From: Anodontia alba
Lineage: Eukaryota > Mollusca > Bivalvia > Lucinida > Lucinidae
Direction: 5' to 3'
Assembly (NCBI GenBank): GCA_964016985.1
Contig: OZ024823.1
Span: 67,991,925 to 68,055,924 of the forward strand
Length of the DNA stretch: 64,000 bases
Positions within the stretch are counted from its first letter, which is position 1. The number at the start of each line of letters is the position of its first letter. Positions 53,131 through 64,000 of this stretch are shown piece after piece. Made by a program: the position numbers and the translations under genes. The notes beneath the pieces are model-generated. The model had not been told where the DNA came from, did not search any database, and was given only the letters and a program-made list of their open reading frames with translations.

Positions 53131-53360
53131 TGTTGAGGTTTTACGGCCCAGTCAACCCAATGGGGTAGTGTCGAGCACGGTCAGTTTACTTAACCACACT
53201 TTTTTTCTGGGCAGGCTTAGTCCTCTAAGCGGTTAATTAGTATTGTGCACATTCTTTCGCCAGAAACTAACAACTGCCCATCTTAAATCAGCGGAAGGTA
53301 GTGATAGACCGTATATAGAAAATATTTCAATATCAATCTCCAGGAAAGAATGTTGCCAAC
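53131..53360 (-). repeat. SINE-A, copy lacking the tRNA head
   Basis: Begins at the 3' tail ('gttgaggttttacggcccag' on the plus strand) and stops at 'aaagaatgttgcca', just before the tRNA-like region. This is 5' truncation typical of target-primed insertion. Confidence 0.85.
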
Positions 53361-54754
<1,394 letters not shown>

Positions 54755-55315
54755 TCGTCCGTGCATTTGTGTCCGGCTCATAACTCCTAAACGTATGGAA
54801 TATATTAATGAAACTTCAGAGATGGCCAAATCATATCGAGGCGATGTGTCGCGAGCAAGGAAGAAAACATTGGTGTTTGAATTGTGCCCATGCCATAACT
54901 CCTTACCCCTGTTAGTGCTTGAGTGCTAAAAATTGTGCCCGGGTCATAACTCCTAAACCTAATGGAATATCGTATGGAATATATTTATGAAACTTTACAG
55001 CTGACTACAATGAATAGCAAACAATGAAGAAAACCTCAGCTAATTCGGTTTCGAATTATCACCTCTTGCCGAAATCCATATAGTGTTATGCTGGCGACTT
55101 TGGTTTTGGATTTATCCCCCCTTGCCTGAAACCCATGTCGTGTAATGCTGAAAATTCGTGTATGGCATATAACTCCTGAAACGTATGGAATATAGTAACG
55201 AAACATCACAGATGGCTTAATAATATCAAGACGATATGTCGCAAACAAGGAAGACATCTCCAGCTAATTTGGTTTTGAAATAACTCCCCTTGCCGAGCGT
55301 CAGTGTAATGTAATG
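54755..55315 (+). repeat. ~190-bp tandem repeat, about three units
   Basis: Units share 'ggctcataactcctaaacgt', 'atggaatat', 'gaaac(t/a)tcac(a)gatggc' and 'gtcgc(g/a)a(g/a)caaggaag'. The unit is of the 'cataactcc' type common in mollusc intergenic DNA. Confidence 0.7.
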
Positions 55316-55372
55316 CTCTCTTTGTGTCCGACACATAAAGTAAAAATAGATATTCCCGCTGTTCAAAACAAA

Positions 55373-55376
<4 letters not shown>

Positions 55377-55450
<74 letters not shown>
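55377..55450 (+). repeat. (GA)n microsatellite
   Basis: Uninterrupted GA dinucleotides of about 37 repeats. The Ser/Leu-rich frame on the minus strand is an artefact. Confidence 0.97.
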
Positions 55451-55453
<3 letters not shown>

Positions 55454-57159
55454 TAACCATAGATCTTGTGAACCTGAAATCGGGAGCGCCACATATAACT
55501 CCTCGGCCGCGCGCCAGCCCTGAATGGTGAAACAATCCGGCACCAAGAAGCCATAACTTTCTTACAAATGTAAGAACCCATTAGCAAAACGCACAAATGT
55601 GAAATATGAATGAGCATCAGCCTCCTCCGCCATTGTGGCTAGCTGACCTATATTGAAAAATAAGCGTAAATCTTCAACGATTCAAATCTAAAGAAGAATT
55701 ACTCTTTCAAACCGAAGTGTTGCGTGTGTTACGTACACATACCATATATATTTGGAAAAAAGCCATGACATATTTACGCTGTCATATATTGCATAGGTAC
55801 TGTATTGTTAACTGAGGGGTGATTAATAACTTCGTGATCTCTATAAGCAGACGTACTGAATGTTAGTACAGTTCAACTCTTGAATTTGAAATTAGCAAGT
55901 TAAAACTGGAATTACTTCTGCCTCGGAGGAAATCAGGAAAACACGATGTGCAAGCTAGGAGAGAATGTCTCTTTCTACATTATGGTGAAGACGTCGGTTG
56001 CTCAATTTCAACATGACTAGAAGAATTTGTGTCTCTTTATACATTATGGTGAAGACGTTGGTTGCTCAATTTAAACCTGACAAGAAGAATTTGGTAGACG
56101 AACTCCGTCACCAAAGAGGAGACCGTTGCAAGAATCATTACATCATCATAGCAAAATCAGTGTTCTGTTGCCTGTATGATAGGTATGTGTAACGCTTTTC
56201 AAAAGTTTAAAGTGTCACCTTAGTAGTATAGGGCGTCCTATATGACTCACCTTGTTATGTTCAAAAGCTCCTTGGACCTAATAAGAAACGCATTCAACAT
56301 ATTAAGGGATAATATAGCCGTTTTATGGCGGATCCTTACAGACTTCTCAAGCGATTTATGAGCGCGGATGAAACCACTGCCAACGAGGGGCAAAGCAATA
56401 CTCCTTTTATTTATTTATTTATTTTATTTTATTTTTTTTTTTACTTTTATTTTTAATTTATTTTGTTTTAATTATTTTGCAATGCGATGATGTTTGTATG
56501 ACTTCTATTTTTCTGGGATGTGATGCAAGTGCTGTATATAGATAGAGACTACATACAGATAGACTGCTGCTCCTATGAGAACGCTACGGAAGACAGTCAA
56601 GCAGATTCGATATAAAAAGTTGACAAGAAGTATGCTCTTTCACCAAGATAATGCACACATACTGACTGCTGTCACGACTGCTTTCTAGAAAGGTGGGTGC
56701 AAACTTATCAAACATCCATCCTATTCTCATGCTTTGGAAACGTCTTCCCAAATATGCAAAAATGTTGCGCTATCATACGACGTTAGGAATGCTGCGTTCC
56801 ACTACACTACACAGAAGGGATCCAACAACCTGTAATCTCTCAACTCAGTATGAATGAAAAATGAATGCCTTTGATGTTTTAAAACTGACCCATTTTACCA
56901 TCAACCAGGAACTTATGAATCGCCCCTCGTGTATAGTCACATACATGTCACAGCAACGTGGCGTGGCCATCGACTGATTGATATTCTCAGCTATGACAGA
57001 AACATTAAAACGGTTAGTACATTTGTTCTCATTTGCTCAATTATTTTACTTATCTAATCAATATTTTTATTTACAAACAGACACGGTGTAAGGTACATTA
57101 TTCGAGTTTACCAGATTCGTGAATGTGTTCACAGTAACACATACATGTAACTATCGGCA
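55451..57159. other. No gene recognised
   Basis: A tandem pair 'tttctacattatggtgaagacg' / 'tttatacattatggtgaaga' lies at about 55970 and 56035, and an ATTTT-rich tract at 56400-56470. Frames of up to 64 codons carry no motif. Confidence 0.5.
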
Positions 57160-57275
57160 TTGGGGTGGTCGGGTGTGGCGAAGGTGTCGTGTATCTTATA
57201 TCACTGGGACGTCCAACAGATATCAGCTTACATTTGGGCAAGGTCTGCTATCCTTATAGCAGGTAAGAGGGGGTG
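57160..57275 (+). repeat. Dispersed repeat R3, truncated copy
   Basis: Starts 'ggtcgggtgtggcgaaggtg' and runs to 'ctatccttatagcaggtaag', followed by a (ccccacttccctc)n minisatellite at 57290-57420. Confidence 0.8.
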
Positions 57276-57420
57276 GACAGGGGGTAGGCATTCCCCACTT
57301 CCCTCCCCCCTTACCCCCACTTCCCTCCCCCTTTTCCCCCACTTCCCTCCCCTTTCCCCCACTTCCCTCCCCCTTTACCACCACTTTCCTCCCCCAAGCA
57401 AACTATTCCCTCCCCTAAAT

Positions 57421-58180
57421 CAGAATTTTTAATATCCCCAACGCTATAATTAAATTTAAACATGACTATGCAATATACATTCATGCAGATTTTGACCCCG
57501 AACTACACCCCTAATTTTTGCCCCCAAATCGGTATTTCCTTAGCATTTGCACCCTGTTTACGGAATAGCTAAATATTTGCACCCTCCGTTTCAAAAGTCT
57601 GCGTAACTATCACAAGGTGGTGGGCCTTGATCCGGTCTTAAACTGGTCAAGAAAAACAATGTGGTGGGCCTAGGCCCGAGCCCAAACTGATCCTAATTGG
57701 CACAAAAACAGTCGTATTAATCACTAAAATCAAAACTCAAGAATACCATTAAAATCTGCATCTTCTTTTAATAGTTTTTGATAAGCATGGTCCCACACTT
57801 GGGGGTCAGTGAGAACAATAATCTTTTATTTCATTATTATTATTTTTTTTTTTTTGAGGTTTTCTCAAAAACCGAGTTAAATGTCTAACGTGTTAGTGTG
57901 TGGTGGCTGACAAAACACGGACACGGACTCATGGACTTACGGACCTATTGGCAATACACGGACTGCATAACAAAATACGGACCAGTTATTCACGGATCTC
58001 TTGACAAACCACGGGCCTTCAATTGATGGACGACAAACCATAGACCTATCATTCACGGACTTGACGAAACACGAACCGTTATTTAAATTACGGACACGGA
58101 ATTTTTATTGGTCCGTAAGTCCGTGAATGGTCCGCGTTTTTTCACCGGGCAACATGTGATTGATTTGACTGAGTTCGAGT
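57421..58180. other. Non-coding with ACGGAC-rich stretch
   Basis: At 57915-58140 words such as 'acggacc' and 'cacggac' recur every 10-30 bp. Nothing coding was seen. Confidence 0.6.
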
Positions 58181-58440
58181 TTAACGACAGGTCAACCCTT
58201 ATTGGTCATTTTGTGTCGTCTCCCAGAGAAAGGGAGAAGAGAAATAGGAGATAGTAACGGAGATGAAAGAGAGGGACAGGGGAGAAAGGAAAATGAATGA
58301 AAGTGAAGAAACAGAAGACATAAAAGCATTCCCCTCTACCTCTACCTGCTGCAAGGATAGCAGGCCTTGCCCAGCTATAAGCCCAATATCGGTTACACGA
58401 TACCTTTGTCTCACCCCATCACCCCACCGGATGATGTTTG
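58181..58440 (-). repeat. Dispersed repeat R3, copy
   Basis: Reverse orientation. 'gtcattttgtgtcgtctccc', purine block, 'aaggatagcaggccttgccc' and 'accccatcaccccacc' at the 5' side. It is followed by a (GT)n tract at 58476-58546. Confidence 0.8.
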
Positions 58441-58473
58441 GAATACCTATCAGAAAATCCATGTTGGATCTTG

Positions 58474-58548
<75 letters not shown>

Positions 58549-58989
58549 GAACAGCGCAAAAGTCCTTATCCAACAATGAGCAAATAAAATGATTGTCTAC
58601 GGCAGACGGATAATTATTTCTAAAAATGTGCATTGCCACCGACAACGGCTTTCTTGTGAACTTTCGGAATCAAAGGGAAGTAATCAACTAGAGATAACGA
58701 AATCGGACGTAAACGAAATCAATGTAAACCACGGTTGGCGGAACACTTCTAGTCGGTGAAGTGAAATCAACGCCAGATTCATTGTAAACATACCTGAATT
58801 TATTTTAATACGTCTATTAGATACTTCTGATACCCAGTTATTGCATTGCAATAATAAAAATAGAGTAAAATCGGTAAAATACAACACATTTTGGTATAAC
58901 CCCCGTCCCTAAAATTTCCCTACCCCCGCCCCCTCTTCCCCCGTCACCCGCCCTCTCTCCCCCGTCCCCCGCCCCCTTTATCCGCGTTC

Positions 58990-59278
58990 CTCGCCCCGTG
59001 GTGGTCGGGTGGTGCGAAGGTGCTGTGTATCTTACATCACTGGGGCGTCCAACTGATATTGGCTTACAGTTGGGCAAGGCCTGCTATCCTTGTAGTGGGT
59101 AAGGGTAGAGGGGGAATGTTTTTATTTCTTCTGTTTCTTCACTTTCATTCCTGTTCCTCTTTCTTCCCTGTCCCTCTCTTTCATCTCCTCTACTCTCTCT
59201 CTTCTATCTCTTTTCTCCCTTTCTCTGGGAGACGACACAAAATGACCCTCAAGGGTTGACGTGTCGTTAAACCCCAAC
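58990..59278 (+). repeat. Dispersed repeat R3, full copy
   Basis: From 'ggtggtcgggtggtgcgaag' to 'gttgacgtgtcgttaaaccc', about 290 bp, with the pyrimidine-rich centre and 'gggagacgacacaaaatgac' near the end. It is the best copy for defining the family. Confidence 0.85.
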
Positions 59279-59349
59279 ACAATCAAATCCTCGCCCCGTT
59301 TACCCCCGTCCCCCGCCCCTATTATCCCCGTATCCCCGCCTCCCCTGTC

Positions 59350-59520
59350 CACCCTCTCAGGTAAGGGTGGAGGGGGGATGTTTTTTATTTCTTTTGTTTC
59401 TTTCCTTTCATTCCTGTTCTTTACCCTCTGTCCCTCTCCTTCATCTCCTCTACTATCTCTTCTCCCATTCTCCGGAAGACGACACAAAATGATCAAGAAG
59501 GGTTGACGTGTCGTTACAGA
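59350..59520 (+). repeat. Dispersed repeat R3, 3' half
   Basis: Contains 'caggtaagggtggagggggg', the pyrimidine block and 'aagacgacacaaaatgatca' followed by 'gggttgacgtgtcgtta'. It lacks the first ~120 bp of the family. Confidence 0.8.
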
Positions 59521-59718
59521 TAATCTGCCGGCTGCCCAAACATGGCGGCGGAAATTTCCGCCTGTACACGTCTTTATAAAATATCAACAAAAATCACATA
59601 TGAAATGCGTGACTCACAAATTGAATTGATAACTTAAATGTCAGGGTATATCAAGTGGTTATTAACAGATAAAAACGCCTTTTATAAGTATAAAAAAAAC
59701 TTACATTCTAACTTGCGT

Positions 59719-59995
59719 AGCCGGCCTCGGTGGCTCAATTGGATGCGCCGTCCGAGGTCGGCAACATTCTTTCGTGGAGATTGATCATGAAATATTTTCT
59801 ACGGTCATTCTCTCCCTTCCGCTGATTCAAGAAGGACAGTTGTCAGTTTCTGGCGAAGAAATGTGCACAGTACTGGTTAACCGCTTAGAGGACTAAGCCT
59901 GCCCAGTAAACGTGTGGTTAGGTAAAACGACCGCGCTTGACATAACCCCATTGGGTTGACTGGGCCGTAAAACCTCAACACTAACAAACAAACTT
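59719..59995 (+). repeat. SINE-A, copy with internal deletion of the B box
   Basis: The head starts 'ccggcctcggtggctcaatt', but the segment between the A box and 'aggtcggcaacatt' is deleted, removing the B box 'gggttcaacccc'. The rest is full length. It could no longer be transcribed by RNA polymerase III from its own promoter. Confidence 0.9.
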
Positions 59996-60360
59996 GCGTA
60001 ATTTTGAGACAAAACATTTCCTTTTTCTTTTCCATGAATACACAAAGTACTAATGGTATTTTGTTTTACAATGTTCCATCTAGGGCAACCGGAAAATAAA
60101 ATATCCAAATTCATTCAAATAAAGACGCACTTTGGCTACCAAGAAGGCTACTCAAACAGCTCTAAACAATGTATATTGACCGTACATATATAATGTACTT
60201 GGCTGTCCTCCTTGCACGTGCAGATACAATATAAACCGGTATCCAGTCCGTTATATACATTAAAGGACAAGATTTTAGTTTTGTGTATCAGTTTGGGTAC
60301 CTGCAGACATAGGCATATTGTGTTTTTATTTGAAAGCTTTTGGATATTTTAACTTCCGAC
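59996..60360. other. No feature recognised
   Basis: Unique-looking sequence between two SINE copies. Confidence 0.5.
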
Positions 60361-60672
60361 TGGCCGGCCTCTGTGGCTCAGTTGGATGCGCCGTCCGACT
60401 GGAGACCAGGAGGTCGCGGGTTCAACCCCCGCCAAGGTCAGCAACATTCTTTCGTGGAGATTGATCATGAAATGTTTTCTACGGTCATTCTCTCCCTTCC
60501 GCTGATTCAAGAAGGGCAGTTGTCAGTTTCTGGCGAAAGAATGTGCACAATACTGGTTAACCGCTTAGAGGACTAAGCCTGCCCAGTAAACGTGTGGTTA
60601 GGTAAACTGACCGCGCTCGACATGACCCCATTGGGCTGACTGGGCCGTAAAACCACAGCACAAACAAACAAA
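60361..60672 (+). repeat. SINE-A, full-length copy
   Basis: tRNA-like head with A box 'gtggctcagttggatgcgcc' and B box 'gcgggttcaacccc', body 'cattctctcccttccgctga', 'agttgtcagtttctggcgaa' and tail 'gactgggccgtaaaac'. A short 'acaaacaaac' run ends it. 'acttccgactg' before (about 60350) and 'acttccgactgctc' after (60672) look like target-site duplication. Confidence 0.93.
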
Positions 60673-60975
60673 CTTCCGACTGCTCTAGACGGAACATTGT
60701 GAAATAAACTAATGTTAGTATTTTATGAATTTATGAAAAAGAAAAGGGAACATTTTTGTCCCGAATTTGCACAACTTAGAATGTTTTTTCATACTTATGA
60801 AATGCATTTTTGTCTCTTGATAACGACTTGATATGCCTTGAGGTTTAAGTTATCAGTTGAGTTTGTGAAACACGCATTTCGTTTAAGTGTACAGGTGACA
60901 AATTTCGCCGCCATGTTTGGGCAGCCGGCAGATTATCCTTAAACCCAACACAATCAATCAACTATCGGCATATAA

Positions 60976-61281
60976 CCGGCCTCGGTGGCTCAGTTGGATG
61001 CGCCGTTCGACTGGAGACCAGGAGGTCGCGGGTTCAACCCCCGCCGAGGTCGGCAACATTCTTTCGTGGAGATTGATCATGAAATATTTTCTACGGTCAT
61101 TCTCTCCCTTCCGCTGATTCAAGAAGGGCAGTTGTCAGTTTCTGGCGAAAGAATGCGCACAATACTTGTTAAGCGCTTAGAGGACTAAGCCTGCCCAGTA
61201 AACGTGTGGTTAGGTAAACTGACCGCGCTCGACATGACCCCATTGGGTTGACTGGGCCGTAAAACCTCAACACAAACAATC
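60976..61281 (+). repeat. SINE-A, full-length copy
   Basis: Nearly identical to the copy at 60361, about 300 bp upstream. 'atcggcatata' occurs just before (60964) and just after (61279), a probable target-site duplication of about 11 bp. High similarity suggests recent activity. Confidence 0.93.
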
Positions 61282-61396
61282 GGCATATACATGTATTTGA
61301 TAATAGACCGTTTTTATTCCATAGATGGATGTAAGAATCAACTGACGCAGGGACGGGCGGATAGACGGATAGACGGACGGACAGACAGACAGACAG

Positions 61397-61398
61397 GC

Positions 61399-61460
<62 letters not shown>
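61397..61460 (+). repeat. (GATA)n microsatellite
   Basis: About 15 repeats of GATA preceded by a 'gacggacagacagacagaca' stretch. Confidence 0.95.
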
Positions 61461-61479
61461 GGGAGACAAATTATGGTTG

Positions 61480-61668
61480 TTTTGATGTTTTGCGTCCCTT
61501 TCAACATTATTTAGCCATATCGAGAATATGGAAAGGTGATAATGAAAGGCTATGGGTAATAAAGGGTCGTACTCTTATGAGCTGAATTCAGCTTCTAACG
61601 GGATTCGAACCCGGGACCTCGTGATCCGATGTCGTGAGCGCAAACCACTCGGTCATCCCAGCGCTTCA
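61480..61668 (-). repeat. tRNA-derived SINE-C, copy 2
   Basis: On the minus strand an A-box-like 'gggatgaccgagtggtttgc' and B-box 'gggttcgaatccc' precede a body with 'cagctcataagagtacgac' and the 'aatgttgaaaggg' end, as at 38555-38728. The sequence is close to a real tRNA fold, but its position in a repeated unit argues for a SINE. Confidence 0.8.
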
Positions 61669-61698
61669 GAAAGGGAAGGAGACAGACATTTCGAGACA

Positions 61699-61805
<107 letters not shown>

Positions 61806-61904
61806 CAATAACAACGTCGTATGGAAACGGCGACGTCGGTTCTTGGACCAGAAGTCAAAAAATGAAATTTGACTTTTCCCTTTTTCCGTTAAGCTGCATA
61901 AATT

Positions 61905-63240
61905 TAGGGTGGCGGCCATCTTGAAAATCAATTTTGAATTTCTCCTAAACCGAAAAGTCAGTTGACTCGAACCTTGGTAGGAAGTATCGTGGTGACTTGA
62001 AAATCAAAAATTTTTTTCCAAATGTAATTCTAAGAGAATCCGTCTTGAAAATCTATTTTGAATTCTTCTTTGGAATCAAAAGGCCAATTAACTCGAAATT
62101 TATTAGGAAGTGTTGGGGTTCTTTGTAAATCAAAACTAGCTAAAATTGTTTCAATAGGAAATCCAAGATGGCTGCATCTTGAAAATCTATTTGGAATTTC
62201 TACTACTGAATCAAAGTGCAAACTGACTCGAAATTTAGTACGCAGTGTCGGGCTGACTTGTAGACCTTACACGGCTAAACTCGTTGCAATCGAGAATCCA
62301 AAATAGCCGCCACAACCGCCGTTTTGAAAATTTATTTTCAGCATATTCTCCTGAACCAGAAGGCTAATTGAGTTGAAACTTGATAGGAATTATCGTGTGA
62401 CTTGACTTGTTGATCAAAATAACCGTAATTGTTTCGATAAAAACCCAAAGATGGCTGTCACAGCCGCCATTTTGAAAATGTATTTAAAACGTATTCTCTT
62501 AAAACGAAAGACCGATTTACTAGACATTTAGCAGTAACTATCAGAGAGACCTGTAGAAAAAAAAATGACTAACGTCATTCCAATCTGAAATCCAAGATGA
62601 CCACCATGGCCTCCATTTGAAAATCTGTTTGGAATTTCTTCTCCTGAACCGAAAAGCCAATTACTCGAAACTTGATAGGAACTATCTGTGTGACTTGTAG
62701 ATCAAAAATAGCTGAAATTGTTCCCATCGGAAATCCAACATGGCCGCCACCGCCGCCATTTTGGAAATGTATTTGGAACTTCTACTCCTAAATGGAAAGA
62801 CAAGTTGACGCAAAACTTGGTTGGAAGCATCAAAGTTACTTGTCGATCAAATATAGCAAAACAGGTTCCGATCGGAAATCCAAGAAGGTTGCAATCTTGA
62901 AAGTCTATTCTGTTTTTATTTTTTTTCTTCTGAACCAAAAGGCCAATTGACTCGAAACTTTGTAGGAAGTATCGGGGTGACGTGTATATTAAATACAGAA
63001 AATATAACTAAAATAATTTCGATCAGAAATCCAAGATAACTGCCATCTTGCAAATATATTTTTAACTGTTACTCCTGAACCAAACGGCAAATTGACTGAA
63101 AACTTGAGAGGGACTGTTTGGGTGATTTGTAAAGCAAAAATAGCTATATCGTTTCGACCAGAGATCCAAGATGGCTACCGCAGGCGCAATCTTGGAAATC
63201 TATAATGAACTCCTGAACCGAAAGCCCAAATGATTTAAAA
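61905..63240 (+). repeat. ~135-bp minisatellite with AAGATGGC(C/T)GCC motif
   Basis: About ten diverged units, each with 'aaatccaagatggc', 'ccattttgaaaatctatttg', 'ctcctgaaccgaaaggccaa' and 'tgacttgtagatcaaaaata'. The period ranges about 125-140 bp. Frames of 60-80 codons on both strands recur with the period and are not genes. Confidence 0.88.
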
Positions 63241-64000
63241 CTTGTCTAGTCCTCGAGTGAGCAATACAGGACCACCTTTGCCCTATTGTCTGATGATTAC
63301 CACCTAACGAACACCGTTCATAAGCGACGATTCTGATTTTCCTTCCATCGTGCTGTTCATTTTAGAACTTTAATAACCTAACCCCACCTGGTGGCTGAGA
63401 ATGCGTGTTTAAAGGCTCTCAAACCACAGAAATCTGAGGTCCCATTTTTCTTAACTTTGCTCAAATGTGCAAATAAATTTTCATAACAAGGCTATGTTAG
63501 AAACAAATTTGCATGATATTAAAATCTTACGAACCGAATAGAAACCGTCATTAAAGCGGCACTACCCCGTTTTTTTTTTTTTTTTTTTTTTTCAGAATGA
63601 GCACCATATTCAGTCCAGAAACGATAATGATGTAGCAGGTGTAGGTTCTAATATTAGAAAGTGTTTGTAAAAAGATGAAAATCTTCATAAGACATGTTTT
63701 GCATGTACTGTGCTCGTTTCGGTATAATTCTTGAACGCCCCTCGAATATTGCTAGTACGCGCACGTGTAGTCCTAAAACACTAGTGCCATTTTACAGTCT
63801 GCATACAAAAATAAAAAAAAATCGAACATAGGAGTCTGGGACATATTGGTGCATACGGCAAGTATACGTCAATTAGTTTTTCATCAAACCACACATCAAC
63901 ATACAAATCGTCTCGGAAGTCATCGAAGATCTTAAGTTAAATAGTCACGTGAATGTTCCTTAATGTTAACGTTATTGAATAATTTAGACTTTTCATTAAA
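63241..64000. other. No feature recognised
   Basis: Unique-looking sequence with a T tract at 63570-63592. No gene or RNA signal is supported. Confidence 0.5.

Overview
The window looks like intergenic, repeat-dense DNA from a marine invertebrate, most probably a bivalve mollusc. The evidence is a tRNA-derived SINE family in several copies, 150-bp cores with 'ggccataactcc' arrays, many fold-back elements, long dinucleotide tracts, and a Maverick/Polinton. I found no convincing host protein-coding gene. The recognisable coding sequence lies in mobile elements.

Layout. 1-6120: dispersed repeats, including a ~3 kb element with ~150-bp inverted ends that encloses TAGGCAG-type arrays. 6126-13791: a 330-bp MITE abutting a 7.3-kb element with perfect 42-bp terminal inverted repeats. 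Its interior (about 6490-11270) is an almost continuous chain of short hairpins and encodes no protein. A dead Tc1/mariner copy (11775-13356) is inserted in it. 13792-22388: more repeats, including an array of GGGGAAATTTCCCC palindromes, a 37-bp minisatellite and ~300-bp tandem units. 22395-38408: a 16.0-kb Maverick/Polinton with ~255-bp terminal inverted repeats and a 6-bp target-site duplication TCTACT. 38415-49700: fold-back elements, a second palindrome array, minisatellites and a head-to-head Tc1 fold-back. 49900-64000: compound microsatellites, five clustered SINE copies, GC-rich dispersed repeats and a ~135-bp minisatellite.

The Polinton carries protein-primed type B DNA polymerase (broken), retroviral-type integrase (intact), packaging ATPase (broken), double-jelly-roll major capsid (broken), a probable single-jelly-roll minor capsid, a tail-fibre-like repeat protein and several small membrane or coiled-coil proteins. 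It also has an intron-containing gene near the right end that I do not recognise. No cysteine protease could be found. Almost every gene has an A-rich leader with a TATA-like block directly before its ATG. The exceptions are three ORFs that overlap the end of an upstream gene, suggesting bicistronic units. The element is compact, with 43-70 bp divergent promoters and tail-to-tail ORF overlaps of about 30 bp. It is probably inactive here, although several breaks fall in homopolymers and could be sequencing errors.

The two most unusual signals are the hairpin chain, whose last tandem hairpins show compensatory stem changes, and the Polinton membrane protein whose N-terminus contains both PTAP and LYPEL late-domain-like motifs, followed by a 21-codon overlapping ORF containing PPVY.
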